A stretch of 64,000 nt of DNA from Tolypeutes matacus (GCA_026826555.1 JAKSZT010037307.1:1379879-1443878); one strand, 5' to 3'; shown: positions 22,106 through 35,042, counted from the first letter of the stretch. Notes: a model not told the origin generated them from the sequence alone. A program made the numbers and translations.

Positions 22106-22519
22106 CCTCCCCAAAGCTCCTCCTCACTCATTTAGAAATTAAGACCTCAGCAAGATGGTGCTTTGGAGCTGCCTGACTGGGTTCAGGGAGGCCGTGTTGA
22201 GGGGAGCCCTTCCAGCTGGTGGGGACATAAGCAGACAGGAGCGTCCTCACCCTCCTCCCGATACTCTCACTGGCCTATGGGGGGCAGGGGGGGACCTTCC
22301 AGGAACCCTGTCTGCCTGTCTGGAGCCCAGTGAAGCTCTTCACTGAGGGGCCCGCTGCTCTCTGCATTTGTCCTTGCGCCTGCCTTGCTCTGCTGGCTAC
22401 AGTACCAGCCTCGTACCAGCAAGTGGAAAACACAAGCCCCCAAGTTGGGGACATGGGCAACTGGACAATACCAGGGTGACCCCAAACAGGACCCAGGGGG
22501 ACTGGGGTCAGCTCTTCAA

Positions 22520-22625
22520 GGTACCAATGCTCACTAGGTGATTTTGGGCAGAGCCCGTAGCATCTCTGAGGCTCAGTTTGCCCATCTATGGAATGGGGTA
22601 AGGGAGTCCACATAGATCCTGCTGT
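22520..22625 (+). mobile_element. MIR fragment
   Basis: CACTAGGTGATTTTGGGCAG and GAGGCTCAGTTTGCCCATC, then GGAATGGGGTAAG. Confidence 0.75.
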
Positions 22626-24204
22626 CCTTTGAAAGGGATTCTGGGAAGCAGGCATCTTAATGGGGGTTTCAGGGTACTCAGGCTATTTGTATCTTCCTGC
22701 CCAGGCCCTGGGCCCCGTTAGGAAGGGACCCAGAATCCCTGTAAGCCATGCTCATCCCTGGCACTGTGCCCTGGGCAGCCCTCCCAGTTCTGGGCAGTGG
22801 TGCCCCTTCCTCAGCTAGCCTAGCAAGAGCACAATGGTCTCAGGCCAGCCCCTGCCCTGCCTGTTACCCCCACCCCCAACTCCCACCACTGCCCCTGCTT
22901 CCCTCCACCCTGCACAGGCTGTGCCTTCCCTCCAGGCCTGATACTCCCTCCGTTTGCCTAACTGGGTGCTACTCCATGCAGGCAGAGAAGAGAAAGAAGG
23001 TGGCATCAGCACCACCTACTTCACCCCTTTGTGCGGCCTGAGAAGCCCAAGCTCCCAGCACTGCTGTCTGCCCTGCCTGGGCCCATCTGTCTTGGGTGCT
23101 CCCAGCCTCCACCAAGCCCCCACACAGCAGGGTAGCCCCCAGTCCAGCATGACCTTCCCCAGCAGATACTAATGGCCTGTCTCTTCCCCATTGGGTCAGT
23201 GTCACCCATAGTGATTTTATGGGGGCCTGGGCTGGAAAATACCCCGAAGGCCTGGGTTGTTGCTGAATCTTGTACTTGGAACGTGGTGTGGGGCTAATAA
23301 AGGCGTGGCTCCTGGGACCACAAGGAAGTGGTGGTCCAGGCCAAGAGGGTTTCCTTTGGGATCCATATCCCAAGGTCACTCCAACAAGCTGAGGAGAGGC
23401 CCCATGCCTGCTTCCTCCCACCTCCCTGCTTCCTGCCCTTCCCCTATTCTTCTACTGGACCTACATGCAGGGCCAGTGACGGGCAGAGGCATCGCAGGCT
23501 CCAGCCCCGGGGGAAGCAGCGAGGGCTGAGGATGGGGCCGTGACTCTGGGAGTGGAGAGCTCCACACCCAGAGCAGATGGAGAGCTAGATTGGTTCTTGT
23601 CTGACAGCTTCCCTCCCCTCCCTGCCTGGTGATGAAGGAAACCGGGGGAGGGTCCTGAGTGCCAGCTCTACACCCTGAAGGCAGGGACCTCACGGATTTG
23701 GACCGGGCAGCCACCCTGGGGGCCTCCAGTTTTTCACAACATGGTGCTCCTGCTGGCCTCGCTGCCACCCAGCATAGCACCAGCCTCCCCTCAGTAATCG
23801 AGGAAGAGCCACCGAGCCTCATCTGTCTTCCAGACCCAACAAATGAAGTGCCAGCTGCCCCTCACAAGAACAGCAGCCATCAGTTAAATTAAGTGATGGT
23901 GGAGCCAGGTCCTGCCCTCCCCTCCGCTACCCAGCAGAGGCTGATGAACTAAAGGGTTGATGGGCAAAAGCCAAGATATGCTTTGGAAGCACAAGATTTG
24001 AGGACTTTTACCAGGGGGTTTCCTTGAGTCTAGCCTTGATCTCTCCTGTCATTTCATGGCCCTCAGTGGCCTATGGCAGTCACTCAGGTGCCCACTGCTG
24101 TGGCCAAGGGGAAGGTGACTGGTGTGAGGTGGGGCTCTGCCCTTGAAGAGTCCCCTCTTGGGAAACACACCCCTCACTCCCGACACATTGGGCAGAGCCG
24201 GCAC

Positions 24205-24325
24205 CAAAGCCCTCTGTGCCTCAGTTTCCTTATCTGCAAAGTGGGTGACTGTCAATAACTCAGGCCTCCCAGGGCTGCTAGGGAATTGAGTTGGGCAGAA
24301 GCTCTTTGGGAAGTAATGAGCAAAT
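24205..24325 (+). mobile_element. MIR fragment
   Basis: GTGCCTCAGTTTCCTTATC, TGCAAAGTGGGTG, GGGCTGCTAGGGAATTGAG and GAAGCTCTTTGGG. Confidence 0.78.
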
Positions 24326-24649
24326 TAGGGATAGGTCATTTCCAGAATTACCAAGGACCAGATCTCAGCAACGAGCAGTGAAGGGAACCACCCGGGAGTC
24401 TTGTTCCTGGTCTTGATGGGGGAGGCCAGTGCCAGCTGCTCGCCCTTCTCTAGCTGCCCTGGAGGGGCAGCTATCAAAGGAGGCAATAGAAGGCAATTTG
24501 CCGTGGCCATTCCACCAAGGCACTGATGGGGTGTTAGGCGGTGATGGAAGGCTGCCTCCGTCGGAGCCTGACTTAGCCCACTGCTGACACTCTTCACTTC
24601 CACCTGCAGGCAGAAAAACATGTCTCGTGGAGAGTTAGAGCCGCTGTCA

Positions 24650-24770
24650 GCTCTGGCCGGGGGCTCTGAGGAGACTTTTATTTATTTGGAAGTCGTTCAG
24701 ACACCTAATGCTCTTCTGAAGGGAGAATTTCTCTCTTTTATTTGTCCTCATTTTCTCCTGCCAGAGCGGG
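24650..24770. promoter_or_regulatory. Candidate regulatory patch
   Basis: GAGACTTTTATTTATTTGG, CACCTAATGC and CTCTTTTATTTGTCC form a T-rich patch in GC-rich DNA. Weak. Confidence 0.25.
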
Positions 24771-25004
24771 ATGAGGGCCTTGGGGGAGGAGGTGGGGGGC
24801 GGGCCCAGCGTCTGGGCCCATGTGCCATGCATGCCACGGCACGTGGGCCTCCTGCTCCTTCACGGCAGATGTTCAGGTCAAAGCCCTCCCAACAGGGTTC
24901 CGAGGACTCTGAAGCCTCCCATGGCTGGGAGGGACCTTGGAGGACAGAACCTTGACCTTAGCTTGGAGCCTGAGGCCCTTTGCTCAGAGGAACCCTGAGA
25001 CAAG

Positions 25005-25080
25005 CCCTGCCCTCCTTGGGCCTCAGTCTGCTCATCTGTAAAATGAGCAGGTTGGACCAGACCTCCCTGAGGACAACCCC
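25005..25080 (+). mobile_element. MIR-like fragment
   Basis: GGGCCTCAGTCTGCTCATC, TGTAAAATGAGCAGG and TTGGACCAGACCTCCC. Confidence 0.7.
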
Positions 25081-25689
25081 AGGCTCTCCAGAAGAGCTAC
25101 CCATGGGGATGTGGAGAAACTGGAAGAGGCCTGCGTCCCCCAGGCCTGAGACCCAGCTAGCCCCAGGACCTGCAGGGGCCAGGACCCCAGGTAGGCCAGC
25201 TCCATGGGGACCACTGGGACAGGGACTCCTGGTGGGAGTGGCTCTGTGGATGGGCAGTTGTACTTGTCTCCATCCTGCCTCTGCTGGGACAGTCTGTTTT
25301 ATGAGGGCAGCCGAGGCAGGGAAGGTGGCACTGTGCTTCTCTGTACTCACACAATCGATGACGGATCAACTTATTTGTACTCTCCTTCTCCAAGGACAAG
25401 GCCACTGGAGTGCTGGAGTCCTGGGCGTGGGAGCAAGCAGGCTGCCCTGACCTCCTGGCTCCTCCTCACCTCTGAGCTGAGCCTTGCCCCACATTGCCTG
25501 GGAGACTACCCTCTCCATCTCTGAGCTCTGCCAAGAGCTCATTACTCCACACACACATCCCTGAGGGGAAGTGCGTACCCCCACAGTGAAGAGGTCCAAG
25601 GGGGGGCCTGGGGAGACAGTTCCCCGCACAAATTTGGTCCAGTCCTGCTTCAGGATTTTGCTTTTCTTCTCCACCTTCGGCCATTCATC

Positions 25690-25910
25690 CATTTAAGCCT
25701 TCCCCTGCCTGGTCCAGTTTCAAGGTTGCCTTCTCCAGGTAGTCTTCCCTGACCACCCAGGCCTCAAGCACTGAGTGACCACATGCCCTGGGTCATCCAT
25801 TTGACACAGGTGTGTGTGTGTGTGGTTTTCCTGTGTCATATTCTCCCCCTATGTGGGGAGTTCTGGGGGCCAGGGATTGAGCTCCTTACACCTGCCTCCT
25901 GCCTAGATGG
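25690..25910 (+). mobile_element. LINE L2 fragment
   Basis: GGTTGCCTTCTCCAGGTAG, TCTTCCCTGACCACCCAGG and GGCCAGGGATTGAGCTCC follow the order of the L2 3' region. Confidence 0.65.
25808..25826 (+). repeat. Short (TG)n microsatellite
   Basis: GGTGTGTGTGTGTGTGG within an L2 fragment. Confidence 0.8.
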
Positions 25911-27004
25911 CCCAAGAGGCAGAAGCTGCCTGATTAGCTGGTGCCCTCTCTCTGTCGAATAATCTGAGTTTAGTGACCCTTGTAATGATGGATGTCTAAC
26001 CTGGGGACTCCACTGCAGTACAAGGAGGGCTGCTCTCATGCAAGCCCTGTGCTTAGTTTTTGGCTTCCCTGATGGTGGAGGTCGAGACTGGGCCACCAAG
26101 GCCAGGGCCTGGAGGCTGTGACCAGACTCCCTCTGGGTCGTGGAAAAACAGATCTGGAATGACAACCCCAGGCTCCAGACTCGAAGCTCCCTGCCCTGAT
26201 CTGCACTGGCTACTGGGGGGCCTTGGGCTAGTCTCCCCCTCTCTATCTACCTCAGCATCCCCTTCTGCCCAACAACGGGGTCCTATAGGCTCCAACAGTC
26301 TATAGCACAACTTTGATGTGCAGGTGTTAACAGTTTGCACCACCTGAAAAGATTAAACTCCAGCCCCCTGAAGTTATTACAATAAATGACACTGCCCTGG
26401 CCATGGGTCAATTATTGCACGAAGGCTCCTTCAAGGATCTTCAATGCATATGGAGGTGAGGCCCTATCTGATTGCACCTGGAGATCTGTGGGATGTTCAG
26501 ACAGGGGCATTTGGGGGAGTCATTGCATCCTTGGTGCTCCTAAGGAGCTGGCAGACAAGCCACAGCAGCTGCTGGCAGGTGTGAGTGCTGGCAGAGTGAG
26601 TCTCGGCTGAGGGGCCTTGGGGACCACCCAGTCCAGCCCAAAGGGGGCTGAGAATGGGCATGGCAGAAGGGACCAGAGGGGATGGAGACGGCCTCCTGTG
26701 ATAGGGCATTTGCCCGGGCTGGGCTGTCCCAAGAGAGTGTTTGGGTCAGCCAGCTGACTCAGGTGGAAGCAGAGCTGGGTCAATGGGACGTGGAAGAGCA
26801 GGTCCTGGCTCAGGTCCGTGCCCTGGGAGTCTCCCTTCCTCCCTCCCTGATTAACCTACCCCATCCTGGTCTTTGCAAGGCTAAGCTGGGATCCTTCCTC
26901 CTTTTCCGTGGAGCTGTCCCGCACACACGGCCTGCCATTCCTGGGGGATGCCAGAACCTTTCTGTGGTTTCTCCTCTCTAGAATACCCTAGATTATTATG
27001 TGCT

Positions 27005-27170
27005 TCGGGTCCTCAGCCCACCCCTTCCAGGTGGGTGCCGTGACTTCCACTATATGCATGAAGCAATGGAGGTTCAGAAAGGCAAAGTGACCTGCCTGAA
27101 CTTACACAGCCTGCAATGCCTGATGCCAAAGCTGACACTCCTGAGACTAGGATCGGGATGCCTGACCAGT
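27005..27170 (-). mobile_element. MIR fragment
   Basis: AATGGAGGTTCAGAAAGGC, AAAGTGACCTGCCTGAAC and TTACACAGCCTGC, antisense MIR; adjoining sequence to about 27285 is L2-like. Confidence 0.6.
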
Positions 27171-27284
27171 TGGGAGGTCCAGGAAGGCTTCCCGGCATGA
27201 GTGGTGTTAATAGGTTCATAAATATCCTGGGTTCAGGTGACAGAGATGAGGGTGAGTGTTCTAGGCAGAAGCCCCAAGGCAAGG

Positions 27285-27306
27285 TTTTTTTTTTTTTTTT
27301 TTTTTT
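27285..27306 (-). repeat. Poly(T), 22 bases
   Basis: A pure 22-T run followed by ATTTTGTAC. Could be the tail of a minus-strand insertion, but no element body is recognised next to it. Confidence 0.8.
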
Positions 27307-27754
27307 ATTTTGTACAGAGCAGGGAGCTGTCCAGCCTGTTCTAGGCAAAGAGTTATGGGAGGGGGAGGCAGGAGGTGTACTGGCAGCTCCCGATGGGCCT
27401 CCTCCTCCCTCATGTGGCATAGCCGAGCTCAGGGCCTGCCTGGCACATAGCATGTGCCCTAAAGAGGCCTCTGAGTCTCTTCTGCCTGCTGAGCTGGGCT
27501 CCCCTGAGCCTGAAGCAGGGCTGGCATTTGCCAGGGCCTGTCCCCTTGCTGCTGGCTGCAGCTTTACCACGCCTGCTGCCCTATGTCTTCCAGCATGGGC
27601 GCTTCGGGCCAAGGGGGGAGCTCCAGAACCTTTTCTCCCGAACCTACCAACATTGAACCCATTCATGGAAATTCCCCTCTTCCCTGAAAAGAGTTTTCCT
27701 CCCAAAATCTTAACTTATGGCTGGAGCCAGTCTGCTGAGAGGCTCGAGGATATT

Positions 27755-27900
27755 GTGAGCCTCCAAATTGGAATGTGTAAACTCTTACTATCCGTTCACT
27801 CTTAATTACCTCCCCCTCCCTATTTGTCTTCCTTTAACGGCCTGTCAACCAAAATCCCCTGCCTTTTCCGCGGCACCAGCGGCCCCAATTAGGTACACAT
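27755..27900. promoter_or_regulatory. Candidate conserved element upstream of promoter
   Basis: CCTCCAAATTGGAATG, CTTAATTACC and CCCAATTAGG within 145 bp, about 1.2 kb before the CpG-rich promoter. Confidence 0.35.
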
Positions 27901-29234
27901 CTGCGGAGTGTGGACCTGAAATTCCCAACCACCAGTGCCCACCCACCGCATCCAGCCCAGCTCCAGGGGCCTGCTGGCCTGGGCCCTCTTCAGGGACACT
28001 ATCAGACCAGAGTCGAAGGGCGGGGAGACCTTCCCCACTCTGTCACGGCAGGGTCTGCTCTGGGAAGGTGCCCACCTAACTCCACAGGGCCCCTGGGAGC
28101 TGTGAGCACAGGCATTTGTCTAGCAAACTGGTGGAGGACACCACGAGCTGGAGCTGCTGGAGGGGGCTGGTTAGCCCAGGCTTGTGGACTCTTGTGCACC
28201 CCCCTCACCTCTGCCCCCCTCAGTCTGGGGTCACTACTTGTCCCTCTTTGACTGGAAACCTCCTTTAAGTTGACTTGTGAGCGGATGAAGGGAGACGCAC
28301 CCAGATATCATGAGGTGAGGGCTCCTGGGTGTCCTTGAACTCGCTTGCCCAGTGACTGCTGTCCCTTACTCCTCCTAGGCACAGGGTCAGTGGGCAGTTA
28401 CTGCTGCGGAAAGAGCATTCTCACATCCTATCTGTGCTGGGGGCAGAGCAGGGTCCCATCCCAGGGGCAGCTTAGTGAGATCCAGGGATGCGCTCCCCAG
28501 CGGCGAGGGTTTCAGTCTACCTAGCAGTGAAACTGGGTTCTCACTTCATCCTGGAAAGGTGGGGTGGGAGGAGGGCGCCCACACCAGCGTTCCTAAGGGA
28601 GGAGGACGGCAGGTTGCACAACTGGGATTGACACCACACCAGGCTTCTCCGGGCAGCAGGGAAGAGCCAGGGACCTCCAGGAAAGAATGGCTGGACTGCA
28701 CGGGGCTGAGCTCCCGGACACTGGAGGAGTCCAAATAGCCACCGTTCAAGTCCTGGGGTCTGCAACGTGGGGCTGGCCTGCGTACAGCAGCTGCTCAGCC
28801 GAGGGAAGGGAAGTGAGAGGCTGCAGAGGGCTAGACCCGGCCATCCTCAGTCCCCAAAACTGTGCAACTGGACCCAGATCCCTGATGGCGACGCCACGGA
28901 CTGAGGGGCCCACCACCCCTGGGGAGGCAGCCCGAGGAGCTGAGGGCGTGAGCTCGCCACTGCCCTCCTCGTGCCTGCTGAAGCCGGCCGTGCTGCATGC
29001 CAGGAGCTGACACAACAGGCCTGAAGCCTGTTGAAGGTCGAGCCCCCAGCAGGTGACAGCGCGCCCGCCCAGGGCCGCGGCCCGGGGACCCTTCCCGCCG
29101 GCCAGGCGAAGCAGGGCGCGGGGGCTTGGGACGTGGACCCTGGAGCGCCCCCGGGGCACACGGGCCGCGCGCCTCGGGCACAGGCCGCGCGGGCTGTCAG
29201 GGCGGGCTCGGGGCTGCGCGGGGCCGAGGGGCGC

Positions 29235-29634
29235 NNNNNNNNNNNNNNNNNNNNNNNNNNNNNNNNNNNNNNNNNNNNNNNNNNNNNNNNNNNNNNNNNN
29301 NNNNNNNNNNNNNNNNNNNNNNNNNNNNNNNNNNNNNNNNNNNNNNNNNNNNNNNNNNNNNNNNNNNNNNNNNNNNNNNNNNNNNNNNNNNNNNNNNNNN
29401 NNNNNNNNNNNNNNNNNNNNNNNNNNNNNNNNNNNNNNNNNNNNNNNNNNNNNNNNNNNNNNNNNNNNNNNNNNNNNNNNNNNNNNNNNNNNNNNNNNNN
29501 NNNNNNNNNNNNNNNNNNNNNNNNNNNNNNNNNNNNNNNNNNNNNNNNNNNNNNNNNNNNNNNNNNNNNNNNNNNNNNNNNNNNNNNNNNNNNNNNNNNN
29601 NNNNNNNNNNNNNNNNNNNNNNNNNNNNNNNNNN
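29235..29634. other. Assembly gap (400 N) covering the CACNA2D2 start codon
   Basis: A run of exactly 400 undetermined bases. Both edges are extremely GC-rich with dense CpG, the usual cause of dropout in first exons. The missing part should hold the 5' UTR end, the initiator ATG and the first part of the signal-peptide exon. The round length may be a placeholder, so distances across it are uncertain. Confidence 0.99.
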
Positions 29635-29729
<95 letters not shown>

Positions 29730-31099
29730 TAAGTGGCCCCGGCCGGCCGCGGGACCCCGGCCGAGTCCTGCGACACCCTTCGTCTCCCGGCCGCCGCGGC
29801 CCGTCCCCGCTCCCCAAACCAGGCCGGGGGCGCCGGGTCCCGCCGCCCGCTGCGCCCGGGGGTGGCTGCGCGGAGCGGGGAGGGGGGCAGCCGCGGTTAC
29901 GGCGCTTCTGGCTGCGTCGCGAAACTTCCCCGCGGTCCCCCTGCCTCACCCCCTTAACACACACGGCGAGGCAGGGTGCAGGGTACGGGCTCCGCGCCCC
30001 GGCTTGGGGTGGGGGGTCCCGGCTTGCCAGCGGATTCGCCTGCCGCTGTGCCGGTGGGAGGGGCACCCAAGGTTGCCTGAGAGGGCGGCCGGCGACCCCT
30101 GCCCGGCCGAGTGGGAGCCACTACCGTACCGTTGTCTCCCCTGTGGGACCCTGGTGCTTCAGCGGCCGGGGGGCGGGGGACACTGCCACGCCTGTCTTCA
30201 GGGGCCTCTTCCTTGGAGGGGGCACTCGATGCCGAGGATGGAGCACCTTCTCGTGGCCTGGACTGTAGAGGGGGGTCACTGCCCCCTGTTCTTGAGGCTC
30301 CTTCCACTGGGGGAAGGGTCACCTGGAGAGCCCGACTGGGAGGTGAAGGTGCTTTAGGGGCTGGAGGTGAGGGGCCAGGAGAGCCCCTGCCTGCCCCCTG
30401 CTGCTGCCACCAAGGGGGAAATAGCATTTCCCAGCCCTGCCAGCTTCTGTTCGCCCTTGTGGTCCTTTTGAACCTTCTCTCCTTCCCCAAGAGTCTGCAA
30501 ACTCGGGCGTCCTCCTCCCCGTGAGCTTGTCCAGATGTGTCTGGGGTTGCGAGTGGGTATCTGGCACTGGTGGCCTTTAGGACAGCAGCTGTGTCTGTGG
30601 GCACCATGCCCCAGCCTTGTGTCAGTGCCCAGACACCCCTCGCCTGAGTGGCTTTGGGGCTCGGTGATCACCTTGCTGTCTTGTTATCTGTCTCTGGGTC
30701 TGAGGAGCCACCTGTACCTGGGCCCCTTCATGGTGGCCACGCCTGGGGTTGGGGGCGTGAGGAGCCAGGCTGCTGCTGGCCAAGGGGAAGGGGCTGGCCT
30801 AGGGAAGGGGAGAGGCTGGCTCTGCGTCATTAGGCCAGTTCTCCCTGAGGTTCTGCCACGAAACCTGCCGGCAACGGCGTGTAGGCTCTCCCAGATGGGG
30901 AGGCAACAACTCGGGAAAGGCGCTGGTTTTGGTCTCTCTCTCCGTCTTGTCATCTCTCTCTCTCTCCTTGCGCAGCCTAGCTGTGCTCAGGCAGGGGGTC
31001 AGTTGGCAAATTACAGGTGCCGCACAGACGTGTCCTCTGGTGACTGTCTGGTTACGGGGGGGGGGGTTGCAGGAAAAAGAGAATCACATGGAAGTTTAG

Positions 31100-31260
31100 G
31101 GCTGGTGGTGGGTGCACTATTGTCTTTCATTATTATGGTGTGCGCTGATGAAAGTGGACTTAAAGCACAATGTTTAAAAAGAGCAAAAGCACTCCTTTTT
31201 CGCTGTTCTTTTTTCCTCTCAAAGGCAAGCACAGGCCAAGCCCCAGTTCTTTCCTTCCTA
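31100..31260. promoter_or_regulatory. AT-rich patch in intron 1
   Basis: CTTTCATTATTATGG, GTTTAAAAAGAGC and TTTTTCGCTG-type runs in GC-rich first-intron DNA near the promoter. Low-confidence enhancer candidate. Confidence 0.25.
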
Positions 31261-31494
31261 GCCATTTCATAGCTCCTTGAGAGAAGGTTTGAGTAGACAT
31301 CTCCTTTCGTCTCTCCCCACCGCACTCCCTCTCCCCCGACCTGCGGGGGGTTCGATGGCTGCTGCGCCTGCGTAGGTGCCCCTAGAAGGTCAGTGTGAGA
31401 GCCTGAGCAGCGCAGACACCTGTCCCTTTGCCCCCAGCCAGAAGATGGCCAGGCGGGTGTGACAGCAACGGCACATTTCCAGCTGGATGCTCTC

Positions 31495-31570
31495 CTCTTG
31501 TCGGTATAGTTGGAGCTAATTCGAGGGTTTGGGACACGTCTTGCCAAGCATAATTAGGGAGTGAGAGTTG
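31495..31570. promoter_or_regulatory. Short TAATT patch in intron 1
   Basis: GGAGCTAATTCGAGGG and GCATAATTAGGG lie about 45 bp apart. Confidence 0.3.
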
Positions 31571-33629
31571 GGGGTGGGGGTACCGTGCAGCTCTGAGGGT
31601 CTGGGGGGAGGTGACTAATGGTGTGACGACACGGCGGGTTTGCCATGACAGCCAGCGCCCTTCAGCTGCCCTGGTCCCCGCAGAGGCAAATGCCCATTGA
31701 TCCTTGGAGGAAGGAAGGGGAGAGAATGGAGTCAGGGTCCCCCTGCTTGACCGTGGCTGGGTGGAGTTGGAGCTTTTGTTGAACTGACATGAAAGGCTTA
31801 GGCTGCCGTGGGGACCTGAGGGCTCAGCGGGACTGCTCCAGGGCAGGTGGCCTCCCTGAGCCCTCCTTGGTTCTCGGCCAAGCCATGCTAGGTGAGACCT
31901 TGATCCAGTGGCTTTCTGAGGTGGGAGTGGGACCGTCTGCCTCCTGGCACTGGGGGGACGGCCCCTCAGTAGTAGGGCCCTTGATGGGAAACTCATTTCC
32001 TCAGATGTCTGACAGAGCGACAGGCCCACCTTTGCAAGCAGCTGGCTTTTCTGCAAGCGTGGGTCTGGGGTCGGGGGACTGCTCTTTCTGCATTCGCTTG
32101 GAGCGTGGCTCTCTGCCCACCGGGCCAACCAGGGCTGCCCCTGGGTCGAGCAGGGCAGAGGAGTGCCTCTGGAGGGGGTCAGCGCTTCAGTGTTTGGGGG
32201 GGCGGGGGCTCCCTCACCCCACCTGGCCGCACCAGTGTTTGGAACAAGGAGGAGGCCACATGTGCGTGAGATGGAGTCAGAGCCCACACGCTCCCTTTTA
32301 CCTGCTTCCTTCTGTTTCCAGCTCTGCCCACCCTGCCATTCAGGCGCTGCTGGGTGGGGGGCAGCCCTCCCAGCTTTGCCTCCTTTTGTGTCTCGCCCCA
32401 ATCCTGCTAAGCTCCTTCCCCCCTCCCCTGCCCCCCTTCTTCGGGTCTCTCATTTTTTTCTCCTCCCGAATCCCTGCCTGTCCCTCTCATCTCCCTGTGC
32501 TCATCTCCCTGTCCTGCCCACCTCTTTTGTTCTCTCTTTTGGGCCCCGGCCCCCTGTCTCCAGCATCCCTGGCCTTCTCTGGCCCCTGCCCTGTGGGTCC
32601 TGCTTGAGGGCTGGGGGCAGCACCTGCCTAAGCTGCCTGGCTGGCTGCACCCTCCTGGCCCAGCTCTGCCAGGGCAGTGGTGCTGGCCAGCACCTCCCTT
32701 CCTCTGGGCCTGGGAGAGTGGGGAGCAATGAGGGGCCTGAGGGATCTGGTCCCCCAGCAGATGAATGACGGCCGGAGTGCGTGCTCCTCTCCTGAGGAGA
32801 CACACCGGGAGCAGTGCCCGCGACGGGGCATGCGTCAGTCTGGCTCCGGTTAATGGTGGGTGACGTGTGTCTGTCTGGGCCTTCAAGCCCCCGGCTCTAC
32901 CTCCCTGTAGCTCTCCCTGTTGGGGAGAGGCAGCATCACACATCTGGGTCCTCCCCTTCCCACCAACCTGCCGCAGCATTTGCAGGAGGGAGGGGTAAGG
33001 CTTCCTGGCCCGCCACTGCCACCGCTGGGGCGCAGAGCTGCCAGGTGCTTGCAGCCCTCCTGGTGTCGAGGGTTTGGGGGGCCCTGACTGCTGCCTGCTC
33101 CCCACCCTGGCCCCACCTCCATTGGGCGCCACTGCCTGGCCAGCTGTGAAGAGAGGGAGCCTATTTTAAGACAAATCCCCTCATTCGACACAGGGTGAGT
33201 CTCATTCCGGATTCTTCATTACACTCGTGTCTCCAAGGAGAGACTGACTCCAGAGTGAAACTGGCCCCCAAGTGGAGTGAGCACTCCTGCAGCCGGTGCC
33301 GCCTCCTCGCTGCCTGGGTGGGGGCACGGCCAGCTCCGGGGAGGAGGCACATTTGGGGGACATACTGGGTATCAGGTGTAGGCCCCCCAGGCTCAAGCTT
33401 TGGCCTCCAGAGCTGGCTCAACCCCATTGAGGTGACCTTGCCTCAGTTTCTCCAGATGAGGTCATAGAACCTGCTTAACAGACTGGGTAAGGGAGAGGGT
33501 GTAGTATGTGGTGGGCAGGGAGGCCTCTGCCCAGGCACCGTGGCAGCTCTTGTTAAAGAAGCATCGGGCTCTGATGCCACGGCCTGACCGCCCCCACCTG
33601 CCAGCCTCCTCACAGCACCCCCATGGGCC

Positions 33630-33835
33630 CAGTGCCTTCCTGTCTCCTGGCTTGGCTCGTGCTGTCCCTTCACCACGGCATGCTTTCCTCAGGGGGCTTA
33701 GACCCCCTCCTTCACCCACACCTCCCAGAGGCCTCCCTCATCTGAGCTTAGTTGGTGCCCACCTGCAGGGACACCAGCTCTTTGAGGACAGATGCTGGCT
33801 CACCTCCTTCCCTCCTCACAGCCCAGCTTGACTCT
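33630..33835 (+). mobile_element. LINE L2 fragment
   Basis: CCTCCCAGAGGCCTCCCTC and CAGCTCTTTGAGGACAGATG correspond to the L2 3' region (agctcc-tgagggcagg theme). Confidence 0.5.
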
Positions 33836-33904
33836 GTGCGCGACACCACCGGGTTAATGGTGGCCTCCCCTCGCTGAGCCCAGGCCAGGTCCCTCACCCA
33901 CATT

Positions 33905-34045
33905 ACTGCCTTGACCTCAGAACCCTGTAGGTTGGGACAGTTGTGCCCATACCACAGATGGGAAGACTGAGACTTGAAAAGATTCAGGGACCTGCTCAAA
34001 GCCTCATAGCTGCAAGAGGCAGGGAGCTGGGGGCTTCTGTGCAGT
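33905..34045 (-). mobile_element. MIR fragment
   Basis: CCATACCACAGATGGGAAGA, CTGAGACTTGAAAAGATTC and AAAGCCTCATAGCTGCAAG, antisense MIR. Confidence 0.7.
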
Positions 34046-34876
34046 GGGCCAAGAAAGGGGATGGTGAGTGTTTGGGAACAAAACCAAGAGGCCTAGGATG
34101 TGGGAGGTGCACCTAGGCCTCCCAACTCGATCCTTTTCTACTCCGTGCTTCTGTCCTCTTCTGGGTCTCAGACAATCCTGGGGCTGTCCTTGGCCCGATG
34201 CTGCCCTGCCAGCCCCCAGTGCTTATGGCCCCATTGCCCACCTCCACCCCTTACCCACACACACACCTGGCTTTAACTCCTGGGCCAGGCTTGGCGGGCT
34301 GGGAAGGATGGGGGAGGGCAGGGTGACTCAGAAGAGATGCCGCGGCTGGGTCCTGAAGTCCCAAGGCTGCTTTACCAGGCCCGAAGGGACTTCAGAGGGC
34401 TTGGACCTTGTAGGCACTTGGGTTTTCTGGCCATCTGGACAGGGGGAGCCCAGAGAACCAGGGCTCCTTAGGGCTTTGCTAAGAAACTGTTCAAGGGGCA
34501 GCTGGAGTTTTGGAGTCAGTGGAGGTGGGCATGGGCCGCATCTGGCAGGGTGGTGTTATCTGTGGAATTGGGGGGTGGCTTTCTCTCTCCTTCCCTTCCC
34601 AGCCCCCAGCTGCCATACACTCCATGCCTGCCCTCCCCGGGCCCCCGGGGCTGCTGCTGTCCTGCAGCCCCTAAGGCTGTGTGTGGCAGCTGGGGCCTGG
34701 GATCCGGCTTCCAGATTCAAGGTTTGCTTTGGGACCTGGTGACCTTTCGTGTGGACACAGTTGGGGTCACGGCCTCAGGCCTGGGGAGGGAGCACTGGCT
34801 CTGGGGGGCTTTCCCGCTGCTGATCACATCCTTCCAGCCAGCTGGGCAGATTCTCTTCCTGCTGGGTTTCTTTTCC

Positions 34877-34892
34877 TTTTTTTTTTTTTTTT
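34877..34892 (-). repeat. Poly(T), 16 bases
   Basis: A pure T run in a pyrimidine-rich stretch of intron 1; no element recognised. Confidence 0.8.
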
Positions 34893-35042
34893 CCTGGTGT
34901 CTACTGTCTAAACAAGAAGCTACAGAATCAATATTCATATTCCCAGAGGGAGATGTATGTATGGGTTTTGCTTTTTTCCCCTTTCCCTTTCTTTCTTGTC
35001 CTGTGTAACCTGAAGAGCCTCCTGAGCTGCCTGTGGCTAAGG

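Larger units (their letters stand above)
1..28989. other. 5' flanking intergenic DNA, no gene recognised
   Basis: GC-rich noncoding sequence upstream of CACNA2D2. In human the next gene upstream of CACNA2D2 is tens of kilobases away, so lack of a gene here is expected. Repeats, a CpG island and candidate regulatory islands are listed separately. Nothing specific was recognised in 1-807, 2195-2510, 2990-3815, 4445-4920, 5985-6450, 7030-7916, 8031-9404, 10240-10690, 11275-12225, 12310-12780, 13095-13640, 13950-14615, 14680-15655, 16385-16800, 17470-17870, 18035-19050, 19560-20350, 21480-22060, 22625-24205, 24325-24650, 25080-25690, 25910-27005, 27306-27760 and 27900-28989. An unannotated lncRNA or alternative first exon cannot be excluded. 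Confidence 0.75.

Noticed and set aside
31382..32401. 339-codon open frame on the - strand inside intron 1
   Set aside because: Compositionally random, antisense to the gene, and overlapped by other frames of similar quality.
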